DNA of 64,000 nt from Janthinobacterium violaceinigrum (GTDB lineage Bacteria; Pseudomonadota; Gammaproteobacteria; Burkholderiales; Burkholderiaceae_D). A program made the position numbers and the translations under genes. This document shows, one piece after another, positions 1-9,951 of this stretch. Below the pieces are notes generated by a model. That model worked only from the letters and a program-made list of their open reading frames with translations, did no database searches and had not been told where the DNA came from. The stretch is taken from NCBI RefSeq assembly GCF_009208555.1, contig NZ_WFLI01000024.1:1-64000 (forward strand), given 5' to 3'. Within the stretch, counting starts at the first letter, position 1. Each line of letters opens with the position of its first letter.

Positions 1-2
1 TG

Positions 3-1808
3 CCCGGCGCCGTCAGCGCCGGCTACACGCGGGACGCCGTCTGGCTGCGCCTGGAAGTGGCGCGCGCGGCCGCCGCTCCCGATGAGTGGGTGCTGCGTTT
101 CAGCAACGCCGTGCTCGACGACGTGCGGCTGTACCGCTGGGACGCGGCGGGCCACTGGGTCTTGCAGGAGGCGGGCGCCGATGTGGCGCGCGGCAACTGG
201 CCCATCGACGCGCGCCAGGTGGTGTTTCCGCTGCGCCTGCAGGCGGACACGCCGCAGCGCTGGCTGGTGCGCCTGCACAGCAAGAAAGCCATGTCCACCG
301 AGCTGACCTTGTTGCCCAGCGAAACCTTCGACGATGTGTCGCGCCGCGAATACCTGTATTACGGCTTGCAGTTCGGCAGCTATTTGCTGCTGATCCTGTT
401 CCATATCTTTTTCTGGCGCATGACGCGCGAAGCCCACAGCGGCTGGTATCTGCTGTACGTGCTGACGAATGCCACGACGGAAGCGCTGACGATCGCCATT
501 CCCCAGCAGATTTTCGCCATGCCGAACTGGCTGTCCGATCCCATGCTGGGCGTGTCGATGGCGATGTCCATCGCCGTCGGTGCGCGTTTTTCCACTTTGC
601 AACTGGAACTGCCCGCCCTGTATCCGCGCTTCAGCCGCGTGGTGGTGGGCTTGACGGCCGCCGCCGCGCTGTGCGGCGCGCTGCTGGTGCTGCACGGCGA
701 CTATGCGGCTGGCGTGCTCGTCGTGCAGATGACGGCCTTGCCATTGATCGTGCTGTTCATCACCCTGGCCAGCTGGCTGGCGCTGCGCGGGCATCGGCCG
801 GCGCGCGCCTTCCTGTTTATCTTCGGCATCTTTTATGCGGGCGTGGTGGTCAGTTTCCTGCGCAATATGGCCATCGTGCCGCCCAACTTCTGGACCAACC
901 ATGCGGCCACCCTGGGTGCCTTTGTGCACATGATGCTGATGAGTCTGCGCCTCAACCGCCGCTATGCCGAATTGCGTCGCGCCAAGGACCGGGCGCAAGC
1001 GGAAGCCGTCAGCGCCGTGCGCGCCCTGAATGAACGCCTGGAAGAGCAGGTGGCGCTGCGCACCGCGGCGCTGCGGCAGGAAATCGGCCGGCGCGCCGCG
1101 CTGGAAGGCGAATTGCGCGCCGCCCTGGAAGTGGAAACCCGCACCCGCGAAGAGCAGCAGGATTTCGTTGCCATGGTGTCGCATGAATTCCACACGCCCT
1201 TGGCCATCATCAATACCACGGCCCAGCAAATTGCCCGCAATACGGAAGCGCCGCGCGAGAAAACCCTGCAGCGCTGCCAGAACCTGCGCGAAGCCAGCGG
1301 CCGCATGACGGCGCTGGTGGATGAATACCTGAGCGCCGACCGCATGGAAACGAGCGCGGCAACCTTCCGCCCCCTGCCATGCGACTTGCGCGCCCTGCTG
1401 GCGGCCGTGCTGGCCGAATGGGCGCCCGGCCGCATCGAAGCGAGCGTGCAGGCGCTGCCAGACAGCGTCGTGGTGGATGCCAGCCTGCTGCGCGTGGCCC
1501 TGCGCAACCTGCTCAGCAATGCCGACCGGCACGCGCCGCAAGCCCTGGCCATCCGCGTGCAGGCGGGCATGCTCGATGACGGCCGCGTGCAGATTACCGT
1601 CAGCAACGAGGGTGAAGCGCTGCCCGCCGATGAAATCCCCCGCCTGTTCCAGAAATACTTCCGCGGCCGCATCGCCCAGCACAAACCCGGCGCCGGGCTG
1701 GGCCTGTACCTGGTACAGCGCATCGCCGAATTGCACGGCGGCCAGGTGATACTGGCCAGCGCCGGCAACAACGGCACCATCAGTTTCGCCCTGCGCCTGC
1801 CCGTCTGA
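3..1808 (+). CDS. 7TMR-DISM sensor histidine kinase (5' end outside window)
   Basis: Membrane sensor kinase that should autophosphorylate and pass phosphate to an unseen response regulator. The frame is open to the window edge and the first residues (a WLRLEV stretch near base 45) fit the end of a 7TMR-DISMED2 extracellular domain, so the true start lies upstream; a GTG at 57 is only an internal candidate. A bundle of hydrophobic segments spans about 330-930, a coiled coil 960-1150, then a HisKA domain with the phosphoacceptor His at 1182-1184 (SHEFHTPLA), the N box (NLLSNADRH) near 1506 and the G2 box (GAGLGLYLV) near 1690. All kinase motifs look intact. The ligand is unknown. No receiver gene follows; a hairpin lies just downstream. 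Confidence 0.85.
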   Translation, partial: PGAVSAGYTRDAVWLRLEVARAAAAPDEWVLRFSNAVLDDVRLYRWDAAGHWVLQEAGADVARGNWPIDARQVVFPLRLQADTPQRWLVRLHSKKAMSTELTLLPSETFDDVSRREYLYYGLQFGSYLLLILFHIFFWRMTREAHSGWYLLYVLTNATTEALTIAIPQQIFAMPNWLSDPMLGVSMAMSIAVGARFSTLQLELPALYPRFSRVVVGLTAAAALCGALLVLHGDYAAGVLVVQMTALPLIVLFITLASWLALRGHRPARAFLFIFGIFYAGVVVSFLRNMAIVPPNFWTNHAATLGAFVHMMLMSLRLNRRYAELRRAKDRAQAEAVSAVRALNERLEEQVALRTAALRQEIGRRAALEGELRAALEVETRTREEQQDFVAMVSHEFHTPLAIINTTAQQIARNTEAPREKTLQRCQNLREASGRMTALVDEYLSADRMETSAATFRPLPCDLRALLAAVLAEWAPGRIEASVQALPDSVVVDASLLRVALRNLLSNADRHAPQALAIRVQAGMLDDGRVQITVSNEGEALPADEIPRLFQKYFRGRIAQHKPGAGLGLYLVQRIAELHGGQVILASAGNNGTISFALRLPV

Positions 1809-1828
1809 TCCACCGCATGCACCTGCGC

Positions 1829-1853
1829 ATTCCCGACTAAATCAGTCGGGAAT
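1829..1853 (+). terminator. Putative terminator hairpin after the sensor kinase
   Basis: Perfect 10-bp inverted repeat (ATTCCCGACT / AGTCGGGAAT) with a 5-base loop, 20 bases after the kinase stop. The following bases are only mildly T-rich, so it may be a weak or factor-assisted terminator. Confidence 0.5.
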
Positions 1854-2149
1854 CGCTCAGGTTTGCTCAATTTTAAATTTCCCTGTTCTGATATCTTTCC
1901 GTTCAGAAATCTTTGTAGCTTTTTATAACGATTGTATTTAAAAAAGCAATAAACAGAGCCGCAAACGGACGCCGTCCACGCACAGCACAGGAAAACATGC
2001 ACCGCAATCAATTCGCCAGCTACCGCACCGCCCCCTCCTTGTTCGCCCCGCGTACCTGACCCGCTCTTTCCCATTGCCCGTTTGCGCCAGCCCGGCCAAG
2101 CCCGCCGGCGCACGGGCGTATCCCCCATTCATCTCAACAAGGACATAGC
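1854..2149. other. AT-rich upstream region of the exoprotein gene
   Basis: Part of a 341-base gene-free gap (1809-2149). Bases 1858-1960 are clearly more AT-rich than their surroundings and are the likely promoter area for the two-partner secretion genes, but I cannot point to a convincing -35/-10 pair. The AAGGA ribosome site of the exoprotein lies at its right end. No further feature seen. Confidence 0.4.
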
Positions 2150-5100
2150 ATGCACCGTCACGGATCGTTGAACCATATCTACCGCCTCGTCTGGAGCCAC
2201 GTCTTGAACGCCTGGGTCGCCGTCGCGGAAACCTCGCGCGGGCGCGGCAAGGGCAGCCGCCGCAAACTGGCCGCGGCGGCGGCCGCCATGACGGCACTGG
2301 CGCTGGGAGGACCGGCGCTGGCCGCGCCCACGGGCGGACAGGTGGTGGCTGGCACGGCCAGCATCAGCCAGCAGGGCGGCACCACCACCATCCGGCAGGA
2401 CAGCCAACAGGCGGCGCTGAACTGGAACAGTTTTAACGTGGGCGCCCATGAAACCGTCAACTTCGTCCAGCCCTCGGCCAGCGCGCTGGCCGTCAACCGC
2501 ATCTTCGACAGCAACGGCACGCAGATCCTCGGCAAGGTCAACGCGAATGGCCAGGTGTACCTGATCAATCCGAACGGCGTGCTGTTCGGCCACGGCGCGC
2601 AAGTCAATGTGGGCGGCCTGGTGGCCTCGACGCTCGACGTCGACAACGCCAGCCTGGGCGGCGCCAAGCATGCGTTTAGTGGCAATGGCACTGGCCGGGT
2701 CGTCAATGAAGGCACGCTGCGCGCGGCCGACGGCGGCTATATCGCCCTGCTGGGCCGGCAAGTGAGCAACCAGGGCAGCATTGCGGCCCGCCTGGGCACG
2801 GTCGCCCTGGGCGCCGGCAGCGCCGCCACCCTGAGCTTTGACGGTGCGCGCCTGCTGCAGTTGCAGATCGACCAAAGCACCCTGAACAACCTGGCCGAGA
2901 ACGGCGGCCTGATCCGCGCCGATGGGGGCCAGGTGCTGATGAGCGCCGGCGCCCGCGATACGCTGCTGGCCAGCGTCGTCAACAACACGGGCGTCATCGA
3001 GGCGCGCGGCGTGGAACAGCGCGACGGCAGCATCATCCTGCTCGGCGGCATGGCCGCCGGCACCACCCACGTGGCCGGCACCCTGGATGCCAGCGCCCCC
3101 GCAGGCGGCAATGGCGGCTTCATCGAAACGAGCGCTGCCCACGTGAAGATCGGCAACGACGCCCGCATCAGCACGGCAGCACCGTCGGGCCGCGCCGGCA
3201 CCTGGCTGATCGACCCCGTCGACTTCACCATCGCCGCCAGCGGCGGCGACATCAGCGGCGCCGTCCTGACGAACAATCTGCGCAACGGCAATGTGGTCAT
3301 CCAGAGCACGCAAGGCAGCCACGGCACGGCGGGCGACGTGCATGTCAACGACCAGGTCAGCTGGTCCGCCAACCAGCTGACCCTGAACGCGCAGCGCAAC
3401 ATCAATATCAACGCCAACCTGAACGGTTCCGGCACGGCCAGCCTGGCGCTGGAGTACGGCCAGGGTGCTGCTGCCGCGGGCAACACGGCCGTGTATCAGC
3501 TGGGCAGCGGGGCGCAGGTGAACTTGCCCGCCGGACAAAACTTCAGCGCCAAACTGGGTGCGGATGGCGTGCGCGCCAACTACACGGTGATTACCGCCCT
3601 GGGAGCAGCCGGCAGCGTCACTGGCACTGACTTGCAAGGCATTAATGGCAAGCTGGATGGCAAATATGTGCTGGGCGCAAATATCGACGCCTCCGCCGCA
3701 GCCGGCTGGCAGGCCGGCTGGAGCGTTGGTTTCGCGCCACTCGGCGGCGACACGGGTTTTAGCGGCGTGTTCGATGGACTCGGCCACTCGATCAATCAAC
3801 TCAGCATGCGAGCCTCGCGCAACCAGGGCAGCGGCCTGTTTTCCATCACCACCAAGGATGCCCTGATCCAGAATGTGGGCTTGAATGGCGGCAGTATCTG
3901 GGCCACGTATGTAGCCGGCGGCCTGGTCGGCACAAACGCGGGCACCATCCGCAACAGCTATGCTGCGCTCGACGTCGACAGCTACTCCGTCAGCGGCGGT
4001 CTGGTGGCGCGCAACAATGGCAGCATCGACAATAGCTACGCCACCGGCACCGTCAGGAGCCAGGCCCAGACAGGTGGCCTGGTCGGCAGCAACAACGGCA
4101 GCATCACCAACAGCTATGCCACGGGCAGCGTGGCGGGCCAGACTTATATTGGCGGCCTGATTGGCATCAACTGGGGCAGTGTCGACACCAGCTTCGCCAC
4201 GGGCCGCCTGGTCCTCACCAGTGGCGGCAACGGCGTCGGCGGCCTGATTGGCAGTAATGCCTATTCCAACAAGGTCAGCAACAGTTTCTGGTCCATCAGC
4301 GGCACTGGCCAGGCCAGCTCGGATGGCGGCACTGGCTTGACGGATGCGCAAATGCGCACGGCCAGCAGTTTTACGGGATTCAATTTCACCACCACGCCTG
4401 GCGCGCCAGGCAACAACTGGGTGCTGGTCAGCGTGGACGGCGGCTTGAACAATGCGGGCGGCGCGGCCGGCGCCACGTATCCGATGCTGGCATCCGAATA
4501 TGCGACCACCATCCAGAATGCCCACCAGCTGCAATTGATGGCCATGGCGCCGGATGCGGCATATGTGCTGGGCAGTAACATCAACGCGGCCGGTACGGCA
4601 GGCGGCAAGGATGTCTGGACAGCTGCCGGCTTCGTGCCCGTCGGCACCGAGGCGCACCCCTTCACGGGCAGCCTGGACGGCCGCGGCTACACCGTCAGCG
4701 GCCTGACCATCGACCGGCCGACGTACGATTACGTGGGTCTGATCGGCTACACGAACCCAGGCTCGCTCATCAGCAATATCGGCCTGCTGGACGGCAGCGT
4801 GAAGGGTAATTTCGCCGTCGGCGCGTTGGTCGGCTCGAACGCAGGCCTGGTCAGCAACAGCCATGCAAGCACCACGGTCAGCGGCGACAACAATGTCGGC
4901 GGCCTGGTGGGTGAAAACTACGGCGGCACCATCAGCGCCAGCCACGCCAGCGGCAAGGTCAGCGGCGTCGCGGACCGCGTAGGCGGCCTGGCTGGCAGCA
5001 ACAGCGGCAGCGTCACTGGCAGCTATGCCACGGGCGACGCCAGCGGCTTGCGCAATGTCGGCGGCCTGGTGGGCGACAACCGCGGCTATGACGGCGCCAT

Positions 5101-7867
5101 CGCCCAGGTCAGCGGCAGCTATGCCAGCGGCAATATCACGGCGGTCGAAGACAATGCTGGCGGACTGGTCGGCTACAACAAGAGCGGCACCATCGCCGAC
5201 AGCTACGCCAGCGGCAAGGTCAGCGGCGACCGCGATGTGGGCGGCTTGCTCGGTTTTAGTTCCCGCGCCACCGATAGCGTCAGCAACAGCTACGCCACGG
5301 GCGAGGTGCAAGGCAATGCCAGCACGGGCGCGCTGGTCGGCAGCAATGCGGGCGTGATCAGCAACAGCTTTTGGAAGAATTCGCCAACGGCACCGGGCGT
5401 CGGCGAAAACGAGGGCACCTTGACCAATGTGCGGGGCTTGAGCGACGCAGAGCTGCGCTCGCCATCAAGCTTCGAAGGCTGGGACATGGCGACCAGCGGT
5501 GGCAGCCATGCCGTCTGGCGTATCTATGCAGGCCAGACCACGCCGCTGCTGCGCAGCTTCCTGACGGCCCTGACCATCAACGCCGACGCCATCAGCAAGA
5601 CCTACGATGGCAAGAGCTACTCCGGCGGCTTGGTCAATGCCCGCTATTCGCTGGCCGGCGCCGCCGAATCCGGGAAAATACTCTACAGCAGCAATGGCCT
5701 GTATGGCGCCATGCGCGATGCCGGCAGCTATAACGCCCTGGACAATTACGCGTACTCCGGCCAGCAAGGTTATGACATCAAGATGATGGCCGGGCCGCTG
5801 ACGATCCAGCGCGCCGTTATCACGCTCGATGGCACGCGCACCTATGACGCCAGCACCAGCATGGCTGCCGGCCAGTTGACCATGCACGGGCTGGTCAACG
5901 GCGAAAGTCTGTCCCTGTCCGGGAATGGCAGCCTCGATAACAAGAACGTCGGCGCAAACAAGCACGTCAACAACGGTAGCCTGACGCTGGCGGACGGCCA
6001 GGGTGGCCTGGCGGACAATTACACGCTGGAAGGTGGCCAGCACCGTGCCACCATCACCCAGGCCACGCTGACTGTGCAGGATGCGGGCGTGGCCAATAAA
6101 GTGTATGACGCCACGAACAGCGCCACCCTGACGGGCACGGCCAAGGTGCAGGCGCTGGGCAACGACCAGCTCAGCCTGACGGGCGGCAATGCGCATTTTG
6201 CTGACAAGAACGCGGGCAGCGCCAAAACCGTCACCCTCGGCGGCTTTGTCTTGCAGGGCGCCGATGCGGCCAACTATGTCCTCGTGCAACCGGGTCACGT
6301 GACGGCCGATATCAGCAAGGCCAGCGTCACCGTCGCCGGCGTGGGCGCCGCAAGCAAGGTGTATGACGCGACGACCGGCGCCACCTTGACGGGCAAGGCC
6401 ACCGTGCAAGCGCTGGGCGGCGACCAGCTGAGCGTGGCCGGCGGCGTCGCCCGCTTTGCCGACAAGAACGCAGGCCAGGGCAAGACCGTCATCGTTGATG
6501 GCTACCGCCTGCAAGGCGCCGATGCAGCCAACTATGTGCTGGTGCAACCGGGCAAGGTTACGGCCGACATCGCCAAGGCCAGCGTCACTGTGACCGGCGT
6601 GGGTGCGGCAAGCAAAGTGTATGACGCCACCACCGGCGCCACCCTGACGGGCACGGCCAGCGTACTGGCGCTGGGCGATGACCAGTTGAGCGTGGCCGGC
6701 GGCAGCGCATCTTTTGCCGACAAGAACGCCGGCAGCGCCAAGACCGTCACCCTCGACGGCTTTGCCTTGCAAGGCGCCGATGCGGCCAACTATGTACTGG
6801 TGCAACCGAACAAGGTTACGGCCGACATCGCCAAGGCCAGCGTCACCGTCAGCGGCGTGGGCGCGGCAAACAAAATCTATGACGCCACCACCGGCGCCAC
6901 CCTGACGGGCAAGGCCAGCGTGCTGGCACTGGGCGATGACCAGTTGAGCGTGGCCGGCGGCAGCGCATCCTTTGCCGACAAGAACGCCGGCAGCGCCAAG
7001 ACCGTCACCCTCGACGGCTTTGCCTTGCAAGGCGCCGATGCGGCCAACTATGTGCTGGTGCAACCGGGCAAGGTCACGGCCGATATCGGCAAGGCCAGCG
7101 TCACCGTCAGCGGCGTGGGGGCGGCAAACAAAATCTATGACGCCACCACGGCCGCCACCCTGACGGGCACGGCCACCGTGCTGGCGCTGGCCGGCGATGA
7201 ACTGCGCGTGGCGGGCGGCACCGCCCGCTTTGCCGACAAGCACGCCGGAACAGGCAAAACCGTTATCGTCGATGGCTACGCCTTGCAGGGTACAGACGCG
7301 GCCAACTATCAGCTCGTGCAGCCCGGCAACGTGAAGGCCGATATCGCCAAGGCCAGCTTGCTGTTGACGGCCACGGCCACCAGCCTGACGGGTGGCCGCA
7401 CGCCAGAAGGGTTAAGCGGCAAGGTCAGCGGCCTGCTGGGCAGCGACACCCTGGCGGACGCCACCAGCGGCACCCTGGCCTGGACCAGTCCGGCCACGGC
7501 CAGCAGTCCGGCCGGCAACTACGCCATCACGGGTAGCGGCCTGGCTTCAAACGACTATGCCTTCGTGCAAGCCGAGGGCAATGCCGGCGCCCTGACCTTG
7601 AAGTCGGCCAGCCTGCCGCCGCCGGCCCAGGCTGCCGTGGTGCAACTGCAGGCGCAAGTGCTGGGCAGTGTAGCCGACACGCGTCCCGGCACGCTGTCCG
7701 CCGCGCCCACCATCACCGTCACGCAGACGGATGCGCCAGCCGACACGGGTGCCGCCGGCAATGCCATGCCAAACACCACCATGCAGATCGGCAGCCGCGG
7801 CCCGGCCCTGCAAGTCGTCCTGGGCGGCGTCAAGCTGCCCGCCAACATGCTCAACGTAAATCAATAA
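2150..7867 (+). CDS. Filamentous-haemagglutinin-like TpsA exoprotein with GLUG and YDG repeats
   Basis: Very large surface or secreted adhesin-type protein (1905 residues) exported by the two-partner (type Vb) route. Residues 1-40 are an extended signal peptide region (conserved start MHRHGSLNHIYRLVW), followed by a hydrophobic core and a probable cleavage near residue 59. Residues ~60-330 form the TPS secretion domain with the hallmark NPNGVLFG motif. Two blocks of GLUG-type repeats (GGLVG...NSYATG) lie at about residues 590-720 and 880-1090. From about residue 1310 to 1740 there are five tandem 86-residue YDG-type units (KVYDATTGATLTG ... GADAANYVLVQPG). The C-terminus is low-complexity and Ala-rich. 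AAGGA precedes the ATG. The transporter gene follows after 4 bases. Cargo function (adhesion, biofilm, or contact inhibition) cannot be told; no C-terminal toxin domain is recognisable. Confidence 0.9.
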   Translation: MHRHGSLNHIYRLVWSHVLNAWVAVAETSRGRGKGSRRKLAAAAAAMTALALGGPALAAPTGGQVVAGTASISQQGGTTTIRQDSQQAALNWNSFNVGAHETVNFVQPSASALAVNRIFDSNGTQILGKVNANGQVYLINPNGVLFGHGAQVNVGGLVASTLDVDNASLGGAKHAFSGNGTGRVVNEGTLRAADGGYIALLGRQVSNQGSIAARLGTVALGAGSAATLSFDGARLLQLQIDQSTLNNLAENGGLIRADGGQVLMSAGARDTLLASVVNNTGVIEARGVEQRDGSIILLGGMAAGTTHVAGTLDASAPAGGNGGFIETSAAHVKIGNDARISTAAPSGRAGTWLIDPVDFTIAASGGDISGAVLTNNLRNGNVVIQSTQGSHGTAGDVHVNDQVSWSANQLTLNAQRNININANLNGSGTASLALEYGQGAAAAGNTAVYQLGSGAQVNLPAGQNFSAKLGADGVRANYTVITALGAAGSVTGTDLQGINGKLDGKYVLGANIDASAAAGWQAGWSVGFAPLGGDTGFSGVFDGLGHSINQLSMRASRNQGSGLFSITTKDALIQNVGLNGGSIWATYVAGGLVGTNAGTIRNSYAALDVDSYSVSGGLVARNNGSIDNSYATGTVRSQAQTGGLVGSNNGSITNSYATGSVAGQTYIGGLIGINWGSVDTSFATGRLVLTSGGNGVGGLIGSNAYSNKVSNSFWSISGTGQASSDGGTGLTDAQMRTASSFTGFNFTTTPGAPGNNWVLVSVDGGLNNAGGAAGATYPMLASEYATTIQNAHQLQLMAMAPDAAYVLGSNINAAGTAGGKDVWTAAGFVPVGTEAHPFTGSLDGRGYTVSGLTIDRPTYDYVGLIGYTNPGSLISNIGLLDGSVKGNFAVGALVGSNAGLVSNSHASTTVSGDNNVGGLVGENYGGTISASHASGKVSGVADRVGGLAGSNSGSVTGSYATGDASGLRNVGGLVGDNRGYDGAIAQVSGSYASGNITAVEDNAGGLVGYNKSGTIADSYASGKVSGDRDVGGLLGFSSRATDSVSNSYATGEVQGNASTGALVGSNAGVISNSFWKNSPTAPGVGENEGTLTNVRGLSDAELRSPSSFEGWDMATSGGSHAVWRIYAGQTTPLLRSFLTALTINADAISKTYDGKSYSGGLVNARYSLAGAAESGKILYSSNGLYGAMRDAGSYNALDNYAYSGQQGYDIKMMAGPLTIQRAVITLDGTRTYDASTSMAAGQLTMHGLVNGESLSLSGNGSLDNKNVGANKHVNNGSLTLADGQGGLADNYTLEGGQHRATITQATLTVQDAGVANKVYDATNSATLTGTAKVQALGNDQLSLTGGNAHFADKNAGSAKTVTLGGFVLQGADAANYVLVQPGHVTADISKASVTVAGVGAASKVYDATTGATLTGKATVQALGGDQLSVAGGVARFADKNAGQGKTVIVDGYRLQGADAANYVLVQPGKVTADIAKASVTVTGVGAASKVYDATTGATLTGTASVLALGDDQLSVAGGSASFADKNAGSAKTVTLDGFALQGADAANYVLVQPNKVTADIAKASVTVSGVGAANKIYDATTGATLTGKASVLALGDDQLSVAGGSASFADKNAGSAKTVTLDGFALQGADAANYVLVQPGKVTADIGKASVTVSGVGAANKIYDATTAATLTGTATVLALAGDELRVAGGTARFADKHAGTGKTVIVDGYALQGTDAANYQLVQPGNVKADIAKASLLLTATATSLTGGRTPEGLSGKVSGLLGSDTLADATSGTLAWTSPATASSPAGNYAITGSGLASNDYAFVQAEGNAGALTLKSASLPPPAQAAVVQLQAQVLGSVADTRPGTLSAAPTITVTQTDAPADTGAAGNAMPNTTMQIGSRGPALQVVLGGVKLPANMLNVNQ
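6082..7371 (+). repeat. Five tandem 258-bp coding repeats (YDG-type) in the exoprotein
   Basis: Successive units begin at about 6082, 6340, 6598, 6856 and 7114, always 258 bases apart (86 codons, no frame change). Units three and four are nearly identical at the DNA level over almost their whole length, while units one and five are more diverged. A poorer sixth unit can be guessed before the first (near 5824). This is the pattern expected of a tandem array still changing copy number. Confidence 0.85.
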
Positions 7868-7871
7868 CACT

Positions 7872-9572
7872 ATGACTCATTCATCGATTCCGCGACACCT
7901 GATGCAACAACCATTGCTGTCCCTGCTGCTGCTGGCCTTTGCGCCGCTGGCGGCTGCCCAGACCACCCCGGTCGTGCCCGACGCGGGCACCATCCTGCGC
8001 CAGTTGCAACCGGCCACGCCCGCCAATACTTCCCCCGGTGCGCCGGCGCTGCGCATCGAGCAGAAAGAGGGCGCGCCGCTGCCTGCCAGCGCGCCATTTT
8101 CCGTCACGCGCATCGAGATCGCCGGCAACAGCGCGTTCGATACGGCCACCTTGCAGGCGCTCGTCGCCGACGCCCAAGGCACGACGGTGTCGCTGGAGCA
8201 GCTGGGAGAACTGGCTGCCCGCATCACCAGCTATTACCGGCTCAACGGCTATCCGCTGGCGCGCGCCATCGTACCCGCCCAGACCATCCGCCAGGGCGCC
8301 GTGCGCATCGAGGTACTCGAAGCGCGCTACGGCCAGGTGGGCATCGACAACCGCAGCGATGTCAGCGATGCCTTGCTGCACGCCACCCTGGCACCGCTGC
8401 AAACGGGCCAGACCATCAGCCAGGCAGAACTCGACCGCAGCTTGCTGCTGTTGTCCGACGTGCCGAATGTCGCCATCACGGCCACGCTCAAGCCCGGCGC
8501 CGAGGTGGGCGGCTCCGACCTGCTGGTCCATGCCTGGTCCGGTCCGCGCGTGGCGGGCGCTGCCTTCCTCGACAACAATGGCAACCGCTACACGGGACGC
8601 GCCCGCCTTGGTGCCACCGTGTACCTGTACAACCCGCTGCACCAGGGCGACGTGGCCAGCGCCAGCGTGCTCAGTTCGGGCAAGGGCATGTCGTATGCGC
8701 GTCTCGGCTATGACCTGCTGCTGAACGGCGCCGGCACGCGCGCCGGGGTGGCCCTGTCCGCCCTGCGCTACCGCCTGGAAGGCGCCATGCAGCCGCTGCA
8801 TGCACATGGTACGGCCCAGGTCGCCAGTGGCTGGCTGCGCCATCCGCTGCTGCGCAGCCGCGAGGCCAATATGTCGATCCAGCTGCAATACGACCAGGTG
8901 CACTTGCGCGACCGCATCGACGCCAGCGCCATGCGCAGCGACCGCCGCCTGGATAACTTGAGCGCCACCCTCGGTGGCGACGTGCGCGATGCCTCCCTGG
9001 CCGGCGCCATCACCAGCTGGAGCGTGGCCGCGACGGCTGGCAAGCTCGACATCAGCGACCCGCTGGCACGCCTGAACGACGCCTTCAGCGCACGCAGCCA
9101 TGGCAATTACGCGAAATGGAATGTCAACCTGTCGCGCCTGCAAAACCTGGACCAGCGCAACGCCGTGTACCTGGCCTTCGCGGGGCAGTGGGCGGACAGC
9201 AACCTCGATTCATCCGAAAAGATGAGCGTGGGGGGCCCGTACACGGTGCGCGCCTATGACGTGGGCGCGGCCGCTGGCGACCTCGGCTATTTTGGCAGCG
9301 CGGAATGGCGGCATGAGCTCAGCGCCAGCGACGCGGGACAGTGGCAAGCCGTGGCCTTCGTCGACAGCGCGCGCGTGACGGTGAACCAGCAGCGCTGGAC
9401 GCCAGGCCCGAACAGCGCGCGCCTGCACGGCGCCGGGCTGGGCGTGAACTGGGCTGGCGGGCAGCAATGGAATGCGCGCGCATACGTCGCCAAGCCCATC
9501 GGCAGCACGCCCGTCCTGCTGGCCTCGCGCAGTTCCGCCCGCCTGTGGGTGGAACTCAATCGCCGCTTCTGA
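7872..9572 (+). CDS. ShlB/FhaC/HecB-family TpsB outer-membrane transporter
   Basis: Outer-membrane beta-barrel that exports the upstream TpsA protein in two-partner secretion. 566 residues, the usual size of the family. A signal peptide (hydrophobic LLSLLLLAFAPLAAA, cleavage near residue 29) is followed by two POTRA modules (about residues 75-220; FSVTRIEIAGNSAFDT marks the start of the first) and a C-terminal barrel ending in an aromatic residue (LNRRF), as required for BAM-dependent insertion. Only 4 bases separate it from the exoprotein gene, so the two should be co-transcribed. The ATG at 7872 is chosen because it leads directly into the signal peptide. Confidence 0.92.
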   Translation: MTHSSIPRHLMQQPLLSLLLLAFAPLAAAQTTPVVPDAGTILRQLQPATPANTSPGAPALRIEQKEGAPLPASAPFSVTRIEIAGNSAFDTATLQALVADAQGTTVSLEQLGELAARITSYYRLNGYPLARAIVPAQTIRQGAVRIEVLEARYGQVGIDNRSDVSDALLHATLAPLQTGQTISQAELDRSLLLLSDVPNVAITATLKPGAEVGGSDLLVHAWSGPRVAGAAFLDNNGNRYTGRARLGATVYLYNPLHQGDVASASVLSSGKGMSYARLGYDLLLNGAGTRAGVALSALRYRLEGAMQPLHAHGTAQVASGWLRHPLLRSREANMSIQLQYDQVHLRDRIDASAMRSDRRLDNLSATLGGDVRDASLAGAITSWSVAATAGKLDISDPLARLNDAFSARSHGNYAKWNVNLSRLQNLDQRNAVYLAFAGQWADSNLDSSEKMSVGGPYTVRAYDVGAAAGDLGYFGSAEWRHELSASDAGQWQAVAFVDSARVTVNQQRWTPGPNSARLHGAGLGVNWAGGQQWNARAYVAKPIGSTPVLLASRSSARLWVELNRRF

Positions 9573-9628
9573 TGCGGCAATGACAGCCGGAAGCCGGTTT
9601 CCGGCTGTCATTTGATACAGCGCAAGAC

Positions 9629-9950
9629 TTATCCACCAGCTTTCCACTAGCTATGCAGCGCTTTTCCACAGGCTTACCCACAGCATGAGCAGGGATGCTC
9701 ACGGCAAAAACATAGTTATCCCCACTTGTACCCACGCTATCCAGCGCTTATCCGCAGGCTTACGCACAGACTTATCCACAATACGCGGGTAAACGCCATT
9801 GCGGCCATCGCAGCGGCTTGAGATCCGCAGGAAATGGATGGACAGGTGCATGACAGGCGACATTGACACATTTACCAACAGCTTATGCGCAGGCTTGCGC
9901 ACAGGCTTATCCGCCACTTGTGCAGTGGCTTGCCCACAGAGTTATCCACA
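9629..9950. repeat. 12-bp phased array of DnaA-box-like sequences
   Basis: Copies of a TTATCCACA-like 9-mer stand 12 bases apart: 9629 and 9641; 9662 and 9674; 9748, 9760 and 9772; and 9883, 9895, 9907, 9918, 9930 and 9942 (one 11-base step). Perfect TTATCCACA occurs at 9772 and 9942; the others differ by one to three bases (for example TTACCCACA, TTGCGCACA, TTATCCGCA). All point the same way. TTATCCACA is the classic DnaA box, so DnaA binding is an inference; the fixed step could equally mark another protein or a slipped 12-mer repeat. Confidence 0.7.
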
Positions 9951-9951
9951 T

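Noticed and set aside
2129..5311. 1060-codon open frame on the minus strand opposite the exoprotein gene
   Set aside because: Antisense shadow of a GC-rich repetitive gene: the protein is an Ala/Asp/Val-rich string without domains, while the plus strand has clear TPS and GLUG motifs.
5465..7243. 592-codon minus-strand frame with regular repeats
   Set aside because: Mirror image of the 258-bp YDG repeats; regularity comes from the coding repeats on the plus strand.
6082..7371. Regular repeats considered as a CRISPR array
   Set aside because: The units are 258 bp, contiguous, in frame and protein-coding; there are no spacers.
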